Under the pieces are notes generated by a model. That model was given only the letters and a program-made list of their open reading frames with translations, was not told the DNA's origin and did no database searches. Both the position numbers and the translations under genes were made by a program. DNA of 64,000 bases from Gordonia sp. PP30. GTDB taxonomy: Bacteria; Actinomycetota; Actinomycetes; Mycobacteriales; Mycobacteriaceae. Positions 44,405 through 54,596 of this stretch are shown one piece after another; the first letter of the stretch is position 1; every line of letters begins with the position of its first letter. The DNA is taken from positions 2,046,001 through 2,110,000 of the forward strand of contig NZ_CP095864.1 of the NCBI RefSeq assembly GCF_023100845.1. Reading direction: 5' to 3'.

Positions 44405-45442
44405 TCATTCGGCGACGAGCGCGGCCAGGCGTTCCACCTCCGCGATCGAGCCGGGGGAGACCAGCATGGTGGTCACGCCGGCGGCCTCCCAGCGGGCGAT
44501 CTGCGCACGAACGTGCGCTTCGTCGCCGACGATCGCCGAATCGTCGACCACCTCGTCGGGGATGATCGCAGCGGCCTCGTCCTTGCGGCCGGCGCGGAAC
44601 AGGGCCGTCACCTCGTCGACCACCTCGGCGTAGCCCATGCGCCGGTAGACCTCGGCGTGGAAGTTGGTGTCCTCGCTGCCCATGCCGCCCATGTAGAGCG
44701 CCAGGAAGGGTTTGATCCCGGCGTAGGCGGCGGCCGTGTCGTCGGTGAGGACGATCTGGGCGGTCGCGCAGATCTCGAAGGTCTCGCGGGTCCGGCGGGC
44801 GCCGGCCCGGGCGAAGCCCTCGTCGAGCCATTCGTTGTAGGTGTCGGCCATCCGCGGGGTGTAGAAGAGCGGCAGCCAGCCGTCGGCGATCTCCGCCGCC
44901 AGGGCGATGTTCTTGGGTCCCTCGGCGCCGAGGTAGACCGGGATGTCGGCGCGCAGCGGGTGAACGATCGGCTTGAGCGGCTTGCCCAGGCCGGTCGCCT
45001 TCTCGCCACGGTAGGGAAGCGGGTAGTGGTCGCCGTCGGACGTGACCGGCGCCTGCCGCGCCCAGACCTGGCGCATGATGTCGATGTACTCGCGGGTGCG
45101 GGCCAGCGGCCGTGCGAACGACTGGCCGTACCAGCCCTCCACGACCTGCGGGCCGGAGACGCCGAGACCGACGATGTGCCGCCCGCCGGACAGGTGGTCG
45201 AGGGTCAGCGCCGCCATCGCGCACGAGGTGGGGGTGCGGGCCGACATCTGCAACACCGATGTGCCGAGCCGGAGACGCTGCGTCCGGCTGCCCCACCACG
45301 CGAGCGGCGTGTAGGCGTCCGAGCCCCAGGCTTCGGCGGTGAAGATCGCGTCGAAGCCGGCCGTTTCCGCGGCGTCGACCAGTTCGGCGTGATTGTGCGG
45401 GGGCTGCGCACCCCAGTACCCAAGTTGCAGACCGAGTTTCAT
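44405..45442 (-). CDS. LLM-class F420-dependent oxidoreductase
   Basis: A 345-residue luciferase-like TIM-barrel protein. The start MKLGLQLGYWGAQPP, then GFDAIFTAEAWGSDAYTPLAWW, GTSVLQMSARTP and HIVGLGVSGPQVVEGWYG are typical of F420-dependent LLM enzymes. Relatives oxidise or reduce varied substrates; none can be named here. The open frame extends to 45994, but ATG 45442 is supported by a TAGATT box seven bases upstream. Confidence 0.88.
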   Translation of the reverse strand: MKLGLQLGYWGAQPPHNHAELVDAAETAGFDAIFTAEAWGSDAYTPLAWWGSRTQRLRLGTSVLQMSARTPTSCAMAALTLDHLSGGRHIVGLGVSGPQVVEGWYGQSFARPLARTREYIDIMRQVWARQAPVTSDGDHYPLPYRGEKATGLGKPLKPIVHPLRADIPVYLGAEGPKNIALAAEIADGWLPLFYTPRMADTYNEWLDEGFARAGARRTRETFEICATAQIVLTDDTAAAYAGIKPFLALYMGGMGSEDTNFHAEVYRRMGYAEVVDEVTALFRAGRKDEAAAIIPDEVVDDSAIVGDEAHVRAQIARWEAAGVTTMLVSPGSIAEVERLAALVAE

Positions 45443-45455
45443 GGATCTCAATCTA
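45443..45455 (-). promoter_or_regulatory. Leaderless-type promoter of the LLM oxidoreductase gene
   Basis: Reading leftward, TAGATT (45455-45450), seven bases, then ATG at 45442. Confidence 0.55.
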
Positions 45456-45501
45456 CAAAGCCGCCGGGCCGGCCGGGACCGCTGTCCGATATCGACCGAG
45501 T

Positions 45502-45921
45502 TCAGACGGTCCAGGGATTGATGAGGTCGATACCGATGTTCTGAAAATCCTTGATGTTCCGGGTGGCGAGAGTGGCGTCTTCCGCCGCGCAGATCGCCGC
45601 TATCTGGGCGTCCGCGGCGCCGATCGGAAGGCCGAGTCGTTCGCGTTCGGTGACGATCTCGGCGTAGTGGACCGCGGCGACGGAGTCGAACGGAAGGATC
45701 CGTCCGGCGAGATCTTCGTCGAGCACTGCCGTGATCGCGGCGGCGAGGGCCGTCCGCCGGCGGCCCGCGGGTAGCCGGGCGGCACCGTAGAGCAGCTCGG
45801 CCGAGGTCACCGCGGTGGTCGCGGTATCCGCGGCGTCTTGATCGTCGAGCCATTCGAGGACGTGCCGATCTGGTTCCGGGCGGAACAACTCCGACAAGAC
45901 GTTCGTGTCGAGGACGATCAT
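45502..45921 (-). CDS. vapC: PIN-domain toxin, VapC/FitB type
   Basis: A 139-residue PIN-domain ribonuclease toxin. The acidic metal-binding residues are in IVLDTNVLSELFRP (D5), VTSAELLYGA (Glu) and GAADAQIAAIC (Asp), with LATRNIKDFQNIGI at the end. The FitB-like spacing suggests an RNA-cleaving toxin neutralised by the protein from the upstream gene. Its start overlaps the vapB stop by four bases. Confidence 0.92.
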   Translation of the reverse strand: MIVLDTNVLSELFRPEPDRHVLEWLDDQDAADTATTAVTSAELLYGAARLPAGRRRTALAAAITAVLDEDLAGRILPFDSVAAVHYAEIVTERERLGLPIGAADAQIAAICAAEDATLATRNIKDFQNIGIDLINPWTV

Positions 45922-46154
45922 TCGAGGTCTGCCGCCCGCGGCGCGTCGGTGGCTCGGGAGGTCTCGAAGTCGCCGAGTTCGGCGAATCGTGCATGGATCC
46001 GGCTGCCCAGGCCGGAGCGCTTCGGTGAGCGAGTCAGGTCGTCCTCGAGGATGGCGCGCACTTCCGCTTCCATGGAGCGGCCGTGCTGTGCGGCTCGTAC
46101 ACGCAGCTTGGCATGCAGGTCGTCATCGAAACCCCGGATGGTGAGTGTGGCCAT
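45918..46154 (-). CDS. vapB: Ribbon-helix-helix antitoxin, VapB/FitA type
   Basis: A 78-residue antitoxin. Residues 1-40 form a ribbon-helix-helix DNA-binding domain (MATLTIRGFDDDLHAKLRVR, then AAQHGRSMEAEVRAIL); the C-terminal part would wrap the toxin. The gene precedes and overlaps vapC, the usual order. An inverted repeat just upstream overlaps the predicted transcription start and may be its operator. Confidence 0.9.
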   Translation of the reverse strand: MATLTIRGFDDDLHAKLRVRAAQHGRSMEAEVRAILEDDLTRSPKRSGLGSRIHARFAELGDFETSRATDAPRAADLE

Positions 46155-46174
46155 GATCCCTCCCCGTGACGCTC

Positions 46175-46197
46175 TGCAGTCGATGACTGCAATGCTA
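46175..46197 (-). promoter_or_regulatory. vapBC promoter and candidate operator
   Basis: TAGCAT on the minus strand (46197-46192) is a -10 box. The palindrome TGCAGT-N5-ACTGCA (46175-46191) directly follows it and would cover the transcription start, fitting autorepression by VapBC. Confidence 0.5.
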
Positions 46198-46205
46198 GCA
46201 GTAGA

Positions 46206-46571
46206 TCAGGTGCGGGTGAAGAGCCAGACCTGTTCGGCCCGCCAGCAGGTGAAGGCGGTGAGGAGCAGGACGGCGAACCGGGCGAGGTCGGCGAGACGTC
46301 CGCCGGCGCGCGCCGAGGCCGGGACCCCGACGGCGACCAGGGCCGCCGCGGTCAGCGCGTAGCCGGTGAAGACCTCCGGGCGCGCCGGCTCGGCGGTGTG
46401 CCGCACCCAGGCGAAGAAGCCGGTGGCCAGCCACGACAGCGCGGCCACGATGATCAGCGCCGTCGCCGCGTCCGGCCAGCGCGGCGGTTCCCGCCGCAGC
46501 GCGCGGATCAGCGACCACACCGCGCAGGCGAGGATCACGCCGCAGACCAGGGCGCCGGCGGTGCGGTTCAC
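46206..46571 (-). CDS. Small four-helix membrane protein next to the PepSY gene
   Basis: A 121-residue protein with four hydrophobic segments (ALVCGVILACAVWSL, TALIIVAALSWLATGF, VFTGYALTAAALVAVGV, ARFAVLLLTAFTCW). GTG 46571 overlaps the stop of the PepSY gene (GTGA), so it is probably co-translated and may be its partner. I do not recognise a family. The longer frame to 46745 lies inside the PepSY gene. Confidence 0.7.
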   Translation of the reverse strand: MNRTAGALVCGVILACAVWSLIRALRREPPRWPDAATALIIVAALSWLATGFFAWVRHTAEPARPEVFTGYALTAAALVAVGVPASARAGGRLADLARFAVLLLTAFTCWRAEQVWLFTRT

Positions 46572-47893
46572 TGCGCGTGGCGCTGGGCGGCCGCGCGCTT
46601 GCGGCGGCGTTTGGTCGCGGTGCGGAACTGCCAGGTGCTGAGCCCGGTGATCATCAGCGCGAGCGGGGTCAGACCGAAGAGGAACCAGAGGGCCCGCCAC
46701 CAGCCGTTGACGGACTGCCCGTAGTGCAGGGTCGGCTGCGCCCACTGGTCGATGATCGTGTTGGACACGGTCTTCGGCGGCCCGGAGAACACTTTGACGA
46801 TCGTCGGATCGTGCGCGTCGACGCCGATGCTCCGGTTTCCGTGGTAGGTCGCGCTGCCGCGCCAGAGGTCGGTGTCGCCGTCCAGGACGTCGACCGAATA
46901 GTATTCCGATCCCTCGGACGGCAGGCTGATCCAGGTGATCCGGGCCCCCGGGTACCGCGCCTGTGCCACGCCGATCGCGTCGTCGAGGGTGATCGCGGGC
47001 CCGGAGCCGTCTCCGTCCATCGAGTACTGGTCGTCACCCGGATCGACGCCGCCGGTCGCCGAGTACCACAGGTGCGACAGCGTCGGGATCTCGAAGTTCA
47101 TCCCGGTCAGGCCCCAGATCAACAGCGGGACGGCGGCGACGATGCCGATGACGTTGTGCAGGTCGTAGTCGCGGGCGAACCGGCCCTTGCCGAGGCGGAC
47201 GCGAAAGCCGTGGCGCCACTTCGTCAGCCCCGGGAACCAGACGACGACGCCGGAGACGGCCAGGAAGACCAGCAGCGCGCCGGTCAGCGCCAGGATCACC
47301 GCGCCCCAGGTCATTCCCGCGAACGCGGTGGTGCCGGCGACCGGTGACGGCCTGTTGAGCCAGGCCGCGTAGCCCGTGTAGCCCTCGCAGGTGAGCCCGC
47401 AGTCGTGCAGATTGGTGAGGAAGCCCATCGGCCCGTGCTGGAGGTTCGCCCGGCCGTTGACCCGCCCGGTGCCGGCGTCGACGAAGTAGGCGCCGCCGGA
47501 GGAGTCCGACGAGTTCAGGATGTAGACGCCGCCCTTCTCGCTGACATACGCGGGGGCGAAGCCGGGGTCGGCGCGGTGGACGGCGTCGATGGCCTGCTGG
47601 AAGGTGACCGGGTTCGGCGAGTCGGTGGCGTGGAACTGCTCGGCATACGTGGCGCGGTCGATCTCCGGCTCGTACACGAGCAGGGCACCCGAGGTGCAGA
47701 TCACGACGAGCACCAGCCCCAGGACGAGCGACAGCCAGCGGTGCGCGAGGATGAGCGCCCGCCGCACCGGCTTACGTGCCGGGGATTTGCGCGTTCGTCT
47801 CTTCGGTGCGGACGCCGGCCGTGTACGTGCGGCCGGGGCGTCGTCCCCGGCGGGCTGTTCACCGGCCTCGGCGACGTCCGAATCGAGAGTCAT
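46568..47893 (-). CDS. PepSY-associated membrane protein, iron-regulated
   Basis: A 441-residue protein with a cytoplasmic basic N-terminus, a first membrane helix (LILAHRWLSLVLGLVLVVIC), an extracytoplasmic PepSY region, a central pair of helices around LLVFLAVSGVVVWFPG, and a final helix before a basic tail. Conserved histidines such as those in LAHRW, LHDCG and YDLHN resemble haem- or metal-binding positions in PiuB-type iron-uptake proteins, some of which are ferric-siderophore reductases. An IdeR-like box over its promoter supports an iron role. The exact activity is inferred. Confidence 0.85.
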   Translation of the reverse strand: MTLDSDVAEAGEQPAGDDAPAARTRPASAPKRRTRKSPARKPVRRALILAHRWLSLVLGLVLVVICTSGALLVYEPEIDRATYAEQFHATDSPNPVTFQQAIDAVHRADPGFAPAYVSEKGGVYILNSSDSSGGAYFVDAGTGRVNGRANLQHGPMGFLTNLHDCGLTCEGYTGYAAWLNRPSPVAGTTAFAGMTWGAVILALTGALLVFLAVSGVVVWFPGLTKWRHGFRVRLGKGRFARDYDLHNVIGIVAAVPLLIWGLTGMNFEIPTLSHLWYSATGGVDPGDDQYSMDGDGSGPAITLDDAIGVAQARYPGARITWISLPSEGSEYYSVDVLDGDTDLWRGSATYHGNRSIGVDAHDPTIVKVFSGPPKTVSNTIIDQWAQPTLHYGQSVNGWWRALWFLFGLTPLALMITGLSTWQFRTATKRRRKRAAAQRHAQ

Positions 47894-47921
47894 GGCGAGA
47901 AATTAGCATTGGCTACCCTAT
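47894..47921 (-). promoter_or_regulatory. IdeR/DtxR-like iron box over a leaderless promoter
   Basis: TTAGCATTGGCTACCCTAT (47903-47921) matches the IdeR/DtxR consensus TTAGGTTAGGCTAACCTAA at 14 of 19 positions. On the minus strand TAATTT (47905-47900) lies six bases before the ATG at 47893, so the box overlaps the -10 element. Binding there would repress the PepSY gene when iron is sufficient. Confidence 0.6.
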
Positions 47922-47967
47922 GTAACAACTGCCGCAAAACCGAGAATCGCGGCGTCGGCAGACGACG

Positions 47968-48000
47968 GGGCCCGGCTCCGCGGTGTGCGGAGCCGGGCCC
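47968..48000 (-). terminator. katG terminator hairpin
   Basis: Arms GGGCCCGGCTCCG (47968-47980) and CGGAGCCGGGCCC (47988-48000) pair perfectly around seven bases, extended by GAC/GTC with one bulge. It begins 21 bases beyond the katG stop codon. Confidence 0.8.
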
Positions 48001-48021
48001 GTCATCGGGAGTTTCGCCAGG

Positions 48022-50786
<2,765 letters not shown>

Positions 50787-50799
50787 GACCCCATGCTGC

Positions 50800-51825
50800 C
50801 TAGCTTTCTGTACTAAGTCCAGAAATCAGCGAAATCGGGGCCGGAAGTCCCGGATCCGGATCCCCGGCGAGGAATCGGCGCGGCACGTCGACCAGCATGG
50901 TGTCGATGGTCGACGGCGCGATGCCCTCACCGATGAGGGTGGGGACCACCCGCTCGCTGATCTGCCGGTAGTTCCAGTTCGGCGTCACCTTCGGCTGTTT
51001 GGCGGGGTCGAACCAGTCGCTGAAACAGAATGCGCTCTGCGACAGCGCGATCCGGTCGGCGTAGCCCTCGCCGACCAGCGCCAGCAGCGTCGCCATCCGG
51101 ACCTCGTGGGGGAGCAGCACGTCGACGCCGAAGCGGTCGAGGCCGATGATCGAGCCGGCCGATGCGAGCCTGCGGAGATACTCGAGGTCGCCGGTGTCGC
51201 CGGAATGCGCGAGCATCACGCGGCGCAGATCGACGCCCTCCTCGCCGAGGACACGCTGGGCGATGAGCCCGGACCGGGTGTGCGGATTGGTGTGCACGAC
51301 CACCGGTGCGCCGGTGGCGACGCTCGCCTGGCCCACCGCTCGCATGATCCGCTCGACGCCGGGGGTGAGGCCCTCGGCCTCGATGACGCACACCAGGAAG
51401 GCGGCCTTGGCGCCGCCGCTGTGCGGGATGCCCTCGGTCAGATCCCGCACGAAGGCCTCGACCAGCGGCTCGGCGGCGTCGAAGCCGAGTCCCGGACCGG
51501 TGTAGTGCAGCTGCAACGGCAGGTCGTTGTAGGTGAACAGGCCGGTGGCGACCGGGATGTTCAGTTCCACCTGCTCGGCGACCCGCCGGACCCGCGCCAC
51601 ATTGCGGCCCATCCCGGCGACCGACGCGTCCAGGAGGCTGTCGATCCCGAGCGCCTTGAGTTCGCCGAGGACGGAGATCGCGTTCGCGACCTCCGCGTCT
51701 TCGTCCCACTCGGGAAGAAAGTTCAGCCGGTAGTCCTCGTTCACGACGAAGACGTGTTCGTGAGCGAGAGTCCGTCCGAGTTCCTCCGCGTCGATCGGTC
51801 CCGTCACCGTATTGATGGTCTGCAT
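50800..51825 (-). CDS. php: Phosphotriesterase-family metal hydrolase
   Basis: A 341-residue amidohydrolase-fold protein. Metal ligands: TLAHEHVFV (HxH), the carboxylated-lysine candidate in GAKAAFLVCV, PVVVHTNPH, LAHSGDTGD and GLDRFGVD. Actinobacterial relatives (Rv0230c, SsoPox-like) are often lactonases that hydrolyse acyl-homoserine lactones, with weak phosphotriesterase activity. ATG 51825 starts the family-type MQTINTVTGPI; the frame to 51897 is rejected. TAGTGT at 51860-51855 may be the -10 box, with GAAAGG before the ATG. Confidence 0.88.
   Translation of the reverse strand: MQTINTVTGPIDAEELGRTLAHEHVFVVNEDYRLNFLPEWDEDAEVANAISVLGELKALGIDSLLDASVAGMGRNVARVRRVAEQVELNIPVATGLFTYNDLPLQLHYTGPGLGFDAAEPLVEAFVRDLTEGIPHSGGAKAAFLVCVIEAEGLTPGVERIMRAVGQASVATGAPVVVHTNPHTRSGLIAQRVLGEEGVDLRRVMLAHSGDTGDLEYLRRLASAGSIIGLDRFGVDVLLPHEVRMATLLALVGEGYADRIALSQSAFCFSDWFDPAKQPKVTPNWNYRQISERVVPTLIGEGIAPSTIDTMLVDVPRRFLAGDPDPGLPAPISLISGLSTES
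50805..50825 (-). promoter_or_regulatory. Candidate FurA operator
   Basis: TTTCTG-N9-CAGAAA, an AT-richer inverted repeat 19-39 bases upstream of the furA ATG and inside the 3' end of the phosphotriesterase-like gene. The assignment rests on position and symmetry only. Confidence 0.4.
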
Positions 51826-51927
51826 GGCGCCTTTCGCTCGCCCCGTGGGTTCAAACACTAGGGGTCGGCGGCCCGGCCGCGGAGCCGAATCGGCCACTCG
51901 CGCACATCGGATCGGCGGCCGGGCCGA

Positions 51928-51939
51928 TAGTGTGGGCCC
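51928..51939 (+). promoter_or_regulatory. Leaderless-type promoter of the pseudokinase-like gene
   Basis: TAGTGT (51928-51933), six bases, then ATG 51940. Confidence 0.55.
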
Positions 51940-53757
51940 ATGCTTCGTACCGGACAGGACTTTGCTGGGTTGCGCGTCGTGGGATCGCTCGGGGTATCCG
52001 AGGCCGGTGAGAGCTACCTCGTCAAGGCGGCGCAGGCTGCCGCGGAAGACAGCCTGCTGCTGCTTCCCGAGTCGCGGGGCGCCGATCCCGCCTACCGCCG
52101 CGCGTTCTTCGATACCGCGGAGAAGGCGGCTTCACTCGGCCATCCGTCGGTGGTGGCGATCCGCGGATACGGCGACGAGCAGGGCCGCCTCTGGGTCGCC
52201 TCGGAATACCTGGCCGCCCCGACCGCCGCGGCGCTCGTCCGCCAGTCCGGGGCGTTCGCCCCGGCCGACGCGGCGGCCGCGGTCGTCGCCGTCGCCGGTG
52301 CGCTCGAGCAGGCGCGGGCCCGCGGGCTCGTGGTCAGCACGCTCGATCCCGCCCAGGTCTTCGTCGTCGACGGCGGTGGAGCGGGACGGCGCTACGCGAT
52401 CGGCGGACTGGCGTTGCCGCCGTCCGGCCACGTGCCCGGTCTCGCTGAACGGGCCGATCAGGGCGCCCTCGCCGACTTCGCGGCGTTCCTGCTGATCGGC
52501 GGGGAGCCGATCGGGGCGCGCGTCACCACCATGCGGCCCGAGATCCCGGCGGCCGTCGACGAGGTGCTGGCGCGGGCCGCGCGGCCGGCCGCCGAACGGT
52601 ACGACTCGCCCGTCGATTTCGCCCGCGCGCTGCACGTGGCGCTGACCGGCACCGAACCGGCCCCGGAGGCGTTCGCGCCCGCGCCGCCCGCCAACGACGT
52701 GCCCACCGTCGGTTCCGGCGGGATCACGGTGCCGTCGCTGACCGTGCCGTCGGCACCCGCCGCACCCGCCGCGAACCCCTACGCGTCGAATCCGTACGCC
52801 TCGAATCCGCAGGCGTCGAATCCCCACACCTCGAACCCGCAGGCGTCGAACCCCTACGGTGCGATCCCGCCGCAGACCGCGCCGTACACGCAGCAGGGAC
52901 CGGCCGGCTATCCGGCCGCCGGCGGTGGCGGCTATCCGCCGGTGTACGGCGTCACCGGCGCCCCGTACGGCGGCGGGCTTCCGCCCGCCGGAAAGAAGAA
53001 GGGCGTCATCGGGGGACTCGGCGCCGGTGCGCTCGCCGCGATCCTGGGCGGCGTCGCGCTGATCGTGGTGATCGCGGTGGTGCTGGTGGTGGCGCTGGGC
53101 GGCAAAAGCGGGGGTCACGACACCGCCTCGTCGAGCGCCCCGGTGATCACCTCGTCGCCGGAGCTCAGCACCCCGCCGAGCACCACGGCCGATCCGGTGG
53201 TCGTGAACGGTGTGCCGACGCAGTGCGCCCTCGGGACGCCGACCACCCGGTCGACGACCGAAGCGAATCTCGAAACGGGCCCGATCCGGATTCCGGCGGC
53301 GGCACTGCCGGCCGGCTGGTCGCCCGATCCGGGAAGTGTGCTGCCCTTCTTCACCGATGCCCAGGGCATCGTGGTGTCCCGGCCGGTGGGGCAGCAGTGG
53401 CAGGCTCAGCTGACCGTCGGCACCCTGCCGGACGACTTCACCGGCGACCTCGGCGACATCGCCAAGAAGTTCGCCGGCTGCCTACTGGACACGCCCGGCT
53501 ACTCCAACACCAACGCCCGGACGCCGATCATCAACGACACCCGCGACGGATCCATCGAGAACAGCTCCGCGAAGACCGTGACGCTCGTCGGTTCGGTACC
53601 GGTGACGCGCGGCCCGATCACCTCCGACGACTTCACGGTGCTGATCGCCGGTACCAGTCCGCGCACCATCGTCTTCGGCGTGGCCGCCAACGTCGACGCG
53701 CAGAGCAAGGGCGAGATCGACCACGCGATTCACGAGGCGCTGTTCCGGGCGAGCTGA
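51940..53757 (+). CDS. Membrane protein with a degenerate kinase-like domain
   Basis: A 605-residue protein. Residues about 1-235 follow the outline of a Ser/Thr kinase: a loop-like VVGSLGVSEAGESYLVKAA, then LVVSTLDPAQVFVV where HRDLKPxN would stand and IGGLALP where DFG would stand. Catalytic Lys, Asp and DFG Asp all appear missing, so it is probably a pseudokinase. A linker carries five-residue repeats (NPYAS/NPQAS), followed by one membrane helix (LIVVIAVVLVVAL, about residue 370) and an extracytoplasmic domain of about 215 residues with two cysteines (QCALG, GCLLD). Its end overlaps the convergent BrkB gene by 28 bases. Confidence 0.78.
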   Translation: MLRTGQDFAGLRVVGSLGVSEAGESYLVKAAQAAAEDSLLLLPESRGADPAYRRAFFDTAEKAASLGHPSVVAIRGYGDEQGRLWVASEYLAAPTAAALVRQSGAFAPADAAAAVVAVAGALEQARARGLVVSTLDPAQVFVVDGGGAGRRYAIGGLALPPSGHVPGLAERADQGALADFAAFLLIGGEPIGARVTTMRPEIPAAVDEVLARAARPAAERYDSPVDFARALHVALTGTEPAPEAFAPAPPANDVPTVGSGGITVPSLTVPSAPAAPAANPYASNPYASNPQASNPHTSNPQASNPYGAIPPQTAPYTQQGPAGYPAAGGGGYPPVYGVTGAPYGGGLPPAGKKKGVIGGLGAGALAAILGGVALIVVIAVVLVVALGGKSGGHDTASSSAPVITSSPELSTPPSTTADPVVVNGVPTQCALGTPTTRSTTEANLETGPIRIPAAALPAGWSPDPGSVLPFFTDAQGIVVSRPVGQQWQAQLTVGTLPDDFTGDLGDIAKKFAGCLLDTPGYSNTNARTPIINDTRDGSIENSSAKTVTLVGSVPVTRGPITSDDFTVLIAGTSPRTIVFGVAANVDAQSKGEIDHAIHEALFRAS

Positions 53758-54539
53758 TCGCGCCAGGTCATCACGGTCTGCGTCACCACCACGGCGCCGA
53801 CGACGATCCACGAGTACACGAACAGCCAGCCGATCACCACGAAGACCACGCCGAGCGTGCTGAATCGGGTCTCGGCGTTCGCCAGGATGCGGGAGAACCC
53901 GATCTGGGTGGCCAGGAAGTAGAGCGACACGGCGACGCCGATCGCACCACCGGTCGCCAGGACCGCCTGGCCCGGGATCCGGCCGGCGGTGAGCAGGCGG
54001 GTGATCGCCGCCCACACCGGCGCCCACAGCAGTGCGCTGAGGATCGTCTCGAACACCATCGCCGAGCTGTACGGCCAGCTGCGCACCAGGAAGACCTCGA
54101 CGGTGATGCCGGCGACGATGGCGCCGATCACCAGCGGCCACCGCCACCAGCCCGCGATGCCGAGCTTCGGGATGCCCCACGCCTCGGCGTACATCCGGTC
54201 GAGGGCGCGGGAGAACGACGTGGCGCCGATGATCGTCATCAATGCGCCGAGGACACCGAACGACGCGGTGGCCGGGCCCGCGGTCAGCGGCTGGTTCGGG
54301 TCGAGCTCGAGCCACTGGATGGTGATGCGGTCCATCGCGTGCTCGATCGGGCCGGACACCGGGATGGAGGTCATCACGATCATCACCGGCAGGATCGAGG
54401 TGAACGCCTGCCCGGCCAGCGTCATCGCCCGGTCGGTGATGTTGGCGCGGCCCAGATTCGCGGCGATCGCGAAGAGGAGCGTCCCCTGCAGGCCGGTGAC
54501 GACGGAGGCGACGCGTTCGCGCGCATGCGTCGTCTTCAC
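53730..54539 (-). CDS. YihY/BrkB-family membrane protein
   Basis: A 269-residue integral membrane protein with about six helices, for example LAGQAFTSILPVMIVMTS and VVFVVIGWLFVYSWIVVGAVV, and the conserved family pattern around ITDRAMTLAGQA. BrkB proteins were once called RNase BN; their transport or envelope role is unresolved. GTG 54539 is the best start in a frame open for over 2 kb upstream; the remainder lies over the UvrA-like gene and is a shadow. Confidence 0.83.
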   Translation of the reverse strand: MKTTHARERVASVVTGLQGTLLFAIAANLGRANITDRAMTLAGQAFTSILPVMIVMTSIPVSGPIEHAMDRITIQWLELDPNQPLTAGPATASFGVLGALMTIIGATSFSRALDRMYAEAWGIPKLGIAGWWRWPLVIGAIVAGITVEVFLVRSWPYSSAMVFETILSALLWAPVWAAITRLLTAGRIPGQAVLATGGAIGVAVSLYFLATQIGFSRILANAETRFSTLGVVFVVIGWLFVYSWIVVGAVVVTQTVMTWRDQLARNSAS

Positions 54540-54596
54540 GAGGTGCGCCGGAGCTTGTTCACGCGGTCCAGTATCGCGCCTGTGCGATAGGGAACA

